Source of the DNA: Flexistipes sinusarabici DSM 4947
Lineage (GTDB): Bacteria; Chrysiogenota; Deferribacteres; Deferribacterales; Flexistipitaceae
Direction of reading: 5' to 3'
NCBI RefSeq assembly: GCF_000218625.1
Contig: NC_015672.1
Span: 992,001 to 1,056,000 of the forward strand
Length of the DNA stretch: 64,000 bases
Shown here: positions 58,090-64,000 of the stretch, piece after piece
Layout: each line of letters begins with the position of its first letter
How positions within the stretch are numbered: position 1 is the first letter of the stretch
Notes under the pieces: generated by a model
What the model saw: only the letters and a program-made list of their open reading frames with translations
Databases searched by the model: none
Told to the model about the DNA's origin: nothing
Translations under genes and position numbers: made by a program

Positions 58090-58623
58090 ATGCACATTCA
58101 AATTACGGCGAAAAATATTGATCTGACCGATGCCATAAGGTCTTATGTGAATAAGAAGATTGGTAAAGTGAAAAAGTATTTCGATCAGGTTATAGAGGTT
58201 CATGTGGTGCTTGAAGTACAGAAAAATCTTCATATTGCTGAAGTACTTGTAAATGCAAAGGGTGTTTTTCTGAAAGGTCTGGAAAAATCGGAAGATCTGT
58301 ATGCTTCCATCGATCTGGCTGTTGATAAGATTGAAAGGCAGCTGGTGAAGTACAAAGAGAAAATTCAAAGTAAAAAGCTGATGAACAAAGACTTTGAAGA
58401 ACCCTTCAAGCTTAATGTCATAGAAACCGGCAGCCTTGATACTGATAATCCCGTAACTGTAATATCGAAACAGATACCTGTGAAACCCATGGATGTGGAA
58501 GAGGCTGTTATGCAGATGGATTTGTTAAATAAAAACTTTTTTGTTTTCAGAAATGCAGACAGCTCTGAAGTAAACGTAGTATACAAAAGAGATGACGGAA
58601 ATATCGGATTAATTGAGCCATAA
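58090..58623 (+). CDS. hpf: Ribosome hibernation promoting factor, long form
   Basis: A protein of 177 residues. The N-terminal 100 form the YfiA/HPF ribosome-binding domain (IQITAKNIDLTDAIRSYVNK and ASIDLAVDKIERQLVKYKEK). A linker leads to the C-terminal dimerisation domain (VKPMDVEEAVMQMDLL, FFVFRNADSSEVNVVYKRDD). The long form pairs 70S ribosomes into 100S particles in stationary phase. AGGAGG lies before the ATG, one base after rpoN. Confidence 0.95.
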   Translation: MHIQITAKNIDLTDAIRSYVNKKIGKVKKYFDQVIEVHVVLEVQKNLHIAEVLVNAKGVFLKGLEKSEDLYASIDLAVDKIERQLVKYKEKIQSKKLMNKDFEEPFKLNVIETGSLDTDNPVTVISKQIPVKPMDVEEAVMQMDLLNKNFFVFRNADSSEVNVVYKRDDGNIGLIEP

Positions 58624-58632
58624 GAGGTTGGT

Positions 58633-59094
58633 ATGAATTTGAGTGATTATGTTGATGAGGATCTTGTATGCGAGGTTGACGGGAGCCCTGATAAGAATAC
58701 CGTTTTGAGTGACCTCGTGGAAATTCTTTATGATAAGGAATTATTGAAAGACAAAGAGGGTGCATATGACGCCCTCGTGGACAGAGAAAAATTGGGAAGT
58801 ACCGGCGTGGGGGAAGAAGTTGCCATCCCCCATGCAAAACTTGATTCAATAGATGATGTCATTGTCCTTTTAGCAATTTCAAAAAAAGGGATTGAATTTG
58901 AGTCTCTTGATAAGCAGCCGGTAAAGGTTATTTTTCTGGTACTGGCTTCTGTTAAGAAAATGAATCTGCATTTAAAAACACTGGCAAGAATTTCCCGCTT
59001 GATTAAATCCACCGATTTCAAAACCAGGGTTTTGAGTGCATCAAGTAAAAGTGAGATTTTGAATATTCTGAATGAAGAGGAAGCTAAATTGTAA
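58633..59094 (+). CDS. ptsN: PTS IIA-type nitrogen regulatory protein
   Basis: A protein of 153 residues with the EIIA-Ntr/fructose fold. The phosphorylated His is in EEVAIPHAKLDSIDDV, preceded by DREKLGSTGVG. It probably takes phosphate from HPr and regulates by protein contact and not transport. The order rpoN-hpf-ptsN resembles that in Proteobacteria. It overlaps hprK by one base. Confidence 0.93.
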   Translation: MNLSDYVDEDLVCEVDGSPDKNTVLSDLVEILYDKELLKDKEGAYDALVDREKLGSTGVGEEVAIPHAKLDSIDDVIVLLAISKKGIEFESLDKQPVKVIFLVLASVKKMNLHLKTLARISRLIKSTDFKTRVLSASSKSEILNILNEEEAKL

Positions 59095-60071
59095 TGAACA
59101 AAGTCGCCGTATCTGAATTACTGGGAGATGATGCGAAACATCTCAAACTGGAGTTGCTGTACGGCAAAGCCTGGCTGGATTCGAAATTTATAAGCAGTTT
59201 TCGAATTCAAAAGCCCGGGCTTGGCCTGGCAGGCTATACCGATCATATACACGGCGGCAGAGTCCAGATATTAGGCAATACGGAGATATCTTATCTCCAA
59301 ACGCTCAACAGGGATGACAGATATTTTTCCATATCAGAGCTTTGTAAAAAAGACATTGCCTGTTTTGTAGTCACAAAAAATCTTAAAGTTCCTTCTGAAC
59401 TTTTAACATGTGTAAAAAAACATAATATTCCGCTTATGAGAACAGCTTTGGTTAGCTCTGAAGCAATAACAAAAATATCTGACTTTCTGGAATATAAACT
59501 TGCACCGGAAACAGTAATTCATGGTGTTCTGATGGATGTTTACGGTGTGGGCGTACTGATAATAGGGCGCAGCGGCATAGGCAAAAGTGAATGTGCATTG
59601 GAATTAATCAAAAGAGGTCATAGATTAGCGGCGGATGATGCTGTTCATATCATAAGAAAACAGGACTTTTTGATAGGAGCAAGTAACGACCTTTTACATT
59701 ACCATATTGAATTAAGAGGTCTGGGTATACTGAACGTAAAGGATATGTACGGTGTGAATGCAATAAGAGTGAGGAAAAAGGTGGAGCTTGTTGTAAATTT
59801 TGTAGACTGGAACAGTGAGGAAAGCTATGAAAGAACAGGCCTTGATAATAAATTTTTTGAAATTCTGGGTATTCATCTTCCTATAATAATGCTTCCTGTT
59901 TCGCCGGGACGTAATATGGCCGTTATTGTTGAATCAGCCGCCAAAAATCAGCTTTTAAAGTACATGGGGTATGATGCTGCCCGGGAATTTGAGAATAAAC
60001 TCAACAAAAAGCTAAAGGAAAGCGAGAATATCGAATCCGACAGTTTTTTTGACAGCAAAGGGGTTGAATAA
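59094..60071 (+). CDS. hprK: HPr kinase/phosphorylase
   Basis: A protein of 325 residues. The N-terminal regulatory domain is followed by the P-loop GRSGIGKSE, ELIKRGHRLAADDAV, the HPrK motif IELRGLGILNVKDMYG and the late PVSPGRNMAVIVESAA. It phosphorylates and dephosphorylates the regulatory serine of HPr; that serine is present in the HPr gene here. In Gram-negative bacteria it usually serves regulation and not carbon catabolite repression by CcpA. Confidence 0.95.
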   Translation: MNKVAVSELLGDDAKHLKLELLYGKAWLDSKFISSFRIQKPGLGLAGYTDHIHGGRVQILGNTEISYLQTLNRDDRYFSISELCKKDIACFVVTKNLKVPSELLTCVKKHNIPLMRTALVSSEAITKISDFLEYKLAPETVIHGVLMDVYGVGVLIIGRSGIGKSECALELIKRGHRLAADDAVHIIRKQDFLIGASNDLLHYHIELRGLGILNVKDMYGVNAIRVRKKVELVVNFVDWNSEESYERTGLDNKFFEILGIHLPIIMLPVSPGRNMAVIVESAAKNQLLKYMGYDAAREFENKLNKKLKESENIESDSFFDSKGVE

Positions 60072-60926
60072 TTGCCGAATATCTCAGTGGTTGTTTTGAC
60101 AGGATTGTCAGGTGCCGGCAAATCTGTGGCGGCGAATGCCCTTGAAGATATTGGCTTTTATACGATAGATAATCTGCCTCTGGTGATTATAGAAAAGTTT
60201 GTTGATATTATTTTTGACTTTAACGTTGAAATAAACAAAATTGCTCTTGTTATTGACTCCAGAAGCAAGGATTTTGAAAAAATATATGAAATCATCAAGC
60301 TGCTTAAAGATAAATATTATGCTGAAGTGGTCTTTTTAACTTCGGATAATCAGACAATCATAAATCGATATAAAGAAACCAGACGAAAGCATCCTATGGG
60401 CGATGATTTGCCGGAAGCCATTAAAAGTGAAAAGGAAGGGATGTCAGCTGTTAAAGATCTTTCCGATGTAGTGCTGGATACTTCAGATTATAATGTGCAT
60501 CAGCTCTCAGCTGTTATAGAGGATTATTTTAAAGATGCCACCGCTTCCTCTATTTATATAACCGTTCAATCGTTTGGCTTTAAATACGGGATACCTGCTG
60601 AATCCGATCTTGTTCTGGATGTAAGGTTCTTGAAAAACCCTCATTTTGTTAAAGAATTCAGAGATTTGACGGGGGTTGATACCAGGGTCAGAGACTATAT
60701 ATTCAAAGATAAAAGGACAAAGGAGATGCTGAAGAAGATTAAACCGTTATTTGATTTTCTTCTGCCTAATTATGTAACGGAAGGTAAAAAATTTTTAACA
60801 GTATCTATAGGTTGTACCGGCGGGAAGCACAGGTCTGTGGCTATTGTTGAGGAAATTGGGAAATACCTGGAGAAAAAACATAAGAATAAAATTTATATAA
60901 AACACAGAGATATTGACAGGAGTTGA
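60072..60926 (+). CDS. rapZ: RapZ/YvcJ-family nucleotide-binding protein
   Basis: A protein of 284 residues. P-loop GLSGAGKSVAANALEDIGFY and IDNLPLVI are at the start; RRKHPMG, the YGIPAESDLVLDVRFLKNPH segment and the C-terminal SIGCTGGKHRSVAIVE are typical. In E. coli RapZ controls GlmS by steering sRNA decay; whether that applies here is unknown. The start is TTG, directly after the hprK stop. GlmM is encoded in the same run. Confidence 0.93.
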   Translation: MPNISVVVLTGLSGAGKSVAANALEDIGFYTIDNLPLVIIEKFVDIIFDFNVEINKIALVIDSRSKDFEKIYEIIKLLKDKYYAEVVFLTSDNQTIINRYKETRRKHPMGDDLPEAIKSEKEGMSAVKDLSDVVLDTSDYNVHQLSAVIEDYFKDATASSIYITVQSFGFKYGIPAESDLVLDVRFLKNPHFVKEFRDLTGVDTRVRDYIFKDKRTKEMLKKIKPLFDFLLPNYVTEGKKFLTVSIGCTGGKHRSVAIVEEIGKYLEKKHKNKIYIKHRDIDRS

Positions 60927-60927
60927 T

Positions 60928-61326
60928 ATGGTTGGTGTTATACTTTTAACACACGGTTCCTTGGGAATTGAGTTATTAAAAACGAGTGAAATGATAATAG
61001 GCAAGCAGGATAAAGTAGATTTCTTATCTGTACAGAGCGGAGCTTCTCTTGGGGATTTGGCAGGAGATCTTGATAGGCTGATTAACAAATATAAAGACGG
61101 AGGAGTGCTTATTCTGACGGATATGTTTGGCGGTAGCCCCTCCAATATTGCCATGGCTTATCTGGAGAAAAGCAAAGTGGATGTAGTTACAGGTGTAAAC
61201 CTGCCTATGCTTATTAAAACTTTCAGCATGAGAAAAGATATCAAAAATCCGCAGGAACTGGGAAGAGCCGCTATACAAACCGGTAAGGAGAGTATAATTC
61301 TGGCAGGGGACTTGATGACTAAATGA
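60928..61326 (+). CDS. PTS mannose-type IIA component
   Basis: About 132 residues. The phosphorylated His9 lies in VGVILLTHGSLGIELL, and ILTDMFGGSPSNIAMAYL and TGVNLPMLIK follow, as in EIIA-Man. It accepts phosphate from HPr and gives it to IIB. ATG 60928 has AGGAG just upstream and follows the rapZ stop by one base. It starts the IIA-IIB-IIC-IID set. Confidence 0.92.
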   Translation: MVGVILLTHGSLGIELLKTSEMIIGKQDKVDFLSVQSGASLGDLAGDLDRLINKYKDGGVLILTDMFGGSPSNIAMAYLEKSKVDVVTGVNLPMLIKTFSMRKDIKNPQELGRAAIQTGKESIILAGDLMTK

Positions 61327-61811
61327 ATAAGAAAATTATATTCAGAGTGGACGACAGGCTTATACACGGGCAGGTTATAGAAGGATGGATAAAATATTAC
61401 AAAATTAATGATATTATAATTGTGAGTGACAGAATATGTTCCGATGATCTTCAAAAAATGATTTATTCAAGTATACTTCCTGCCAACTGCACACTTAATT
61501 TTTACGGTGTGGATGATTTTACCAAAAATTATCGGGAAATTTCTACTACAAAGAACAGTCTGCTTATTTTGTTTGAATCGGTGAATGATCTCTACAGAGT
61601 GCGTGATATACTTGATGAAAGCATATTTATTAATATAGGGTGTGTTGCTTCGAGAGAACATAAAATTGAAATTACGGATACAGTTTTTCTCGACAAAGAA
61701 GAAGTGTTGAAACTAAGCGAGCTTCGTGACAGGTTCAATATCTATGTAAAAAAGCTGCCATGGGAGACAGCTGTTGAAATTAAAAATTTTATAAATCTTA
61801 TAGAGGATTAA
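61323..61811 (+). CDS. PTS mannose-type IIB component
   Basis: A protein of 162 residues with the IIB-Man signature: VDDRLIHGQVIEGWIKYY, in which His15 carries the phosphate, and IIIVSDRICSDD. The C-terminal part is diverged and charged. It overlaps the IIA gene by four bases. The sugar it would phosphorylate is unknown. Confidence 0.9.
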   Translation: MNKKIIFRVDDRLIHGQVIEGWIKYYKINDIIIVSDRICSDDLQKMIYSSILPANCTLNFYGVDDFTKNYREISTTKNSLLILFESVNDLYRVRDILDESIFINIGCVASREHKIEITDTVFLDKEEVLKLSELRDRFNIYVKKLPWETAVEIKNFINLIED

Positions 61812-61812
61812 T

Positions 61813-62466
61813 GTGAATTATATTGCTTTGCTGCTCCTCGCCGGTTTTTCTTCTGTAGACAGGAATGCGGCATTTCACATTATGCTTTCAAGGCCGCTGG
61901 TACTATCTACAATCATAGGTCTGTTGTTCGGCAATGTGTATCTGTGTTTTCTTTCCGGACTGCTTATAGAGTTGTTCGGAAATATTGATGTTCCTGTGGG
62001 AACGAAAATATCCAAAGATGACACATTCATGGCATATTCCATGGGCATTCTTGTAAGTTTCGGAATAATTCAGACGTTGAGTGACTATCTTCTGGGCCTA
62101 TTGTTGGTAATCATTTTTGTTTTTCCTGTTACATACGTGGATATGCTTACGAGAAAGTGGAATCAGCACATGCTTGATAGATATCTTAAATACAGAATCT
62201 ACAAATCCCCTTTTGGGATTTTAATTAAAGGTATAACTGTAGCTTTTGTAAAAGGTGTGGTGTTTTACAACATTTTTTGTCTCGTTGCTGCTTTTATCCT
62301 TGTACGTATTGAAGATTATTTGAGTATACAGGGGGAAATAACGGCCTATATTTTTCTCATAGCATCTTTTCTGGCAGGTTATCTTATAAGATTTTTGAGC
62401 TTTAAGAGTGTATATAAATATATTGTTTTTTCATTGGGGTTGCTTTTAGGATGGTTGGTCATTTGA
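61813..62466 (+). CDS. PTS mannose-type IIC component
   Basis: A protein of 217 residues, shorter than the usual 260. About six hydrophobic segments can be seen, and FSSVDRNAAFHIMLSRPLVL and LLIELFGNIDVPVGTKIS are family-like. The start is GTG with GAGGA a few bases before it. It is the translocation channel together with IID. Its short, diverged form suggests a regulatory or reduced system. Confidence 0.8.
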   Translation: MNYIALLLLAGFSSVDRNAAFHIMLSRPLVLSTIIGLLFGNVYLCFLSGLLIELFGNIDVPVGTKISKDDTFMAYSMGILVSFGIIQTLSDYLLGLLLVIIFVFPVTYVDMLTRKWNQHMLDRYLKYRIYKSPFGILIKGITVAFVKGVVFYNIFCLVAAFILVRIEDYLSIQGEITAYIFLIASFLAGYLIRFLSFKSVYKYIVFSLGLLLGWLVI

Positions 62467-63161
62467 ACAAAGGCAAAAGCTTTCTGAAAAGTCTTATTTT
62501 TACCGGAAACTGGAACTATGAGAATATGCAGGGCTCCGGATTCAGATATCTTTTGGAAGAAATTGACCATGCAAATGACTTGGGTATGGACCATAATCAG
62601 CTGAGCAGACAGACAGAATACTTCAATACCCACCCCTTTTTGGTAACCTTTGTTCTGGGGGTATGGTTCAAAGAGTTTATCAGGGAAGGGCAGCCGGATT
62701 ACTTTAAGAAGGTTTATTCATCGGCGCTGGCTGCTCTTGGTGACAGTTTTTTCTGGCATTCACTGCGCCCTATCTCTTTTATAATTGCAGCTTTGTTCGG
62801 ATTGGTACACCCCGTTTTGGGTGTTGTAATGTATCTTTTGGTGTTTAACTTTTTCCATTTTATTTTTCTATATATCGGTTTTGATATGGGGTATGTTTTA
62901 GGCAAGGAAGTTATTTCATGGTTTAACAGAATTAAGTTTAACAAATGGTCGGCTTATTCCGACTTCATAACCTCTTTTCTTCTTGGGGTACTTCTTTCGC
63001 TGGGGCTTAAGGAATATGGTATGGAGACTGTAACCTACTATTTCTTTGCCACCTGTTTCCTGCTGGTCGGTTTTTTTATTGCTAAAAAACTGGATGTTTT
63101 GTTCAGTCTTATAATAGCAATAATAGCTTGTTTAGTTATGCTGTATGTAAAGGGGGGTTGA
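62451..63161 (+). CDS. PTS mannose-type IID component
   Basis: A protein of 236 residues. It has NWNYENMQGSGFRYLLEEI near the start, QTEYFNTHPFLVTFVLG, GDSFFWHSLRPI and C-terminal hydrophobic helices, matching IID-Man. It overlaps the IIC gene by 16 bases. It completes the mannose-type membrane complex. Confidence 0.88.
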   Translation: MVGHLNKGKSFLKSLIFTGNWNYENMQGSGFRYLLEEIDHANDLGMDHNQLSRQTEYFNTHPFLVTFVLGVWFKEFIREGQPDYFKKVYSSALAALGDSFFWHSLRPISFIIAALFGLVHPVLGVVMYLLVFNFFHFIFLYIGFDMGYVLGKEVISWFNRIKFNKWSAYSDFITSFLLGVLLSLGLKEYGMETVTYYFFATCFLLVGFFIAKKLDVLFSLIIAIIACLVMLYVKGG

Positions 63162-63168
63162 GTTGGAT

Positions 63169-63450
63169 ATGGCGGATACCAAGATGTCTACAGAGATAGA
63201 AATTGTTAATGAGCTGGGCATGCATGCAAGAGCTGCGGCCAATTTCGTGAAAGTGGCCAATAAATACTCGTCCGAGGTTACCGTGGAGAAAGACGGTGTT
63301 TCTGCTAACGGTAAAAGTATAATGGGTGTCATGATGCTTGCTGCCTCAAAGGGGTCTAAAATCAAAGTAACCACAGAAGGTGAAGATGCTAAAGAATCTT
63401 TGGAGGCATTGGAGAAACTTATTAAAGATAAATTTGGTGAGGCTAAATGA
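63169..63450 (+). CDS. ptsH: Phosphocarrier protein HPr
   Basis: About 93 residues. The active His is in NELGMHARAAANFVKVAN and the HprK target serine in GKSIMGVMML. It carries phosphate from Enzyme I to the IIA proteins. The start is uncertain: ATG 63169 lies about 11 bases after GGGGGG, TTG 63163 five bases after it, and ATG 63184 would give the canonical 88-residue HPr. It ends inside the Enzyme I start. Confidence 0.93.
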   Translation: MADTKMSTEIEIVNELGMHARAAANFVKVANKYSSEVTVEKDGVSANGKSIMGVMMLAASKGSKIKVTTEGEDAKESLEALEKLIKDKFGEAK

Positions 63451-64000
63451 ATATTATAAAAGGAATACCAAGCTCAGATGGTATAGTCACAGGCAAGTGC
63501 CACCTTTTGGATAGATCCAAGATTCATGTAGTTAAATATAGGATTGATAAAAGTGGTGTGCCTGAAGAATACAAAAAGCTTGATGATGCAATAAAAAAGA
63601 CTGAGGATTATATCAGTCATGTCCGGGAAATTTCTCTGGACAAGCTCGGCGAAGATCATGCTTTTATCTTTGATGTTTATCTTCTCCTTTTGAAAGATGA
63701 TATGCTTGTTGGTGAAACCAAAAGGTTTATTGAAAAAGAGCTGGTTAATGCCGAATATGCCCTGAAAAAAGTATCCGGCAATATTCTTAAAGTTTTTAAT
63801 GAATCTGAAGATGAATATTTCCGGGAAAGAAAGAGTGATGTGGAACAGGTGGTTCAAAAACTTCTGCGTTTTATGTCGGCTGATGAGTACGAAAGTATAC
63901 TTAATATAGATGATGAGAAGATCATTATTGCTCATGATCTCACTCCGTCGGATGCAGCAGCCGCAATTAAGAGGAAGGTGAAAGGTTTTGCCATGGATCT
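63447..64000 (+). CDS. ptsI: PTS Enzyme I, N-terminal part (runs off the right edge)
   Basis: The frame from ATG 63447 stays open to the window end, giving 184 residues: MNIIKGIPSSDGIVTGKCHL, DEYFRERKSDVEQVVQKLL and IIIAHDLTPSDAA match the Enzyme I start. The first helical HPr-binding domain is present; the phosphorylated His lies beyond the edge. It would take phosphate from phosphoenolpyruvate and pass it to HPr. The ATG overlaps the ptsH stop (ATGA), so both are coupled. Confidence 0.93.
   Translation, partial: MNIIKGIPSSDGIVTGKCHLLDRSKIHVVKYRIDKSGVPEEYKKLDDAIKKTEDYISHVREISLDKLGEDHAFIFDVYLLLLKDDMLVGETKRFIEKELVNAEYALKKVSGNILKVFNESEDEYFRERKSDVEQVVQKLLRFMSADEYESILNIDDEKIIIAHDLTPSDAAAAIKRKVKGFAMD

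Noticed and set aside
60072-60926. Claim that RapZ controls amino-sugar supply here through small RNAs
   Set aside because: Family knowledge from E. coli only; no GlmY/GlmZ-like RNA or glmS gene is seen in the window.

Overview
The window looks like chromosomal DNA from a Gram-negative, hydrogen-using anaerobe. It carries a complete Kdo branch (kdsA, kdsB, kdsC, kdsD), lptA/lptB/lptC, rpoN, and a Hyb-type membrane-bound uptake [NiFe] hydrogenase. The AT-rich sequence, the I-B/Tneap CRISPR type and the gene neighbourhoods would suit a Deferribacteres-like (Flexistipes/Deferribacter-type) bacterium. That placement is inference; I could not search a database.

Layout. 1-1070: the tail of an unrecognised protein, then a tract of palindromes. 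1022-2872: a MarR-type repressor with a palindromic operator-promoter and a flavin disulfide oxidoreductase. 2972-4579: peptide chain release factor 3 on the minus strand. 4728-9401: an exported helical protein divergent from a three-gene Fe(III)-type ABC importer. 9713-12460: minus-strand pabC and pabB, and a homocysteine-methyltransferase-like gene. 12600-19500: an accessory zone with an IS1380-type transposase, an AAA/DUF234 ATPase with a palindromic operator, a REP-associated (Y1/HUH) transposase and a DUF262/HNH nuclease. Two gene remnants, at 9541 and 14218, and many copies of a short repeat containing TGTCCCCATTTCC are scattered through it.

19494-30333: a CRISPR array with 44 repeats and 43 spacers, its leader, and a full minus-strand cas operon, cas6-cas8(Cst1)-cas7(Cst2)-cas5-cas3-cas4-cas1-cas2. 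30628-35945: hybOABCD on the minus strand, followed upstream by a small DUF2325 gene.

36775-64000: about 27 kb of plus-strand genes that overlap or sit at most 16 bases apart. They run from a degenerate GspE-like ATPase and a DinG-like helicase through pgi, tilS, hpt, ftsH, folP, cdaA, ybbR, glmM, pdxJ, acpS, kdsB, pyrG, kdsA, kdsD, kdsC, lptC, lptA, lptB, rpoN, hpf, ptsN, hprK and rapZ to mannose-type PTS IIA/IIB/IIC/IID, HPr and the start of Enzyme I. Envelope precursor synthesis (GlmM, Kdo, Lpt), c-di-AMP signalling (CdaA/YbbR) and PTS regulation are therefore physically linked.

The most unusual signal is the dispersed REP-like repeat. At three places its right edge directly abuts a left-truncated sequence: a DUF3179-like gene tail, a flavoprotein gene tail, and the terminal CRISPR repeat. 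This suggests that REP/RAYT activity has been reshaping the locus, including the trailer end of the CRISPR array.
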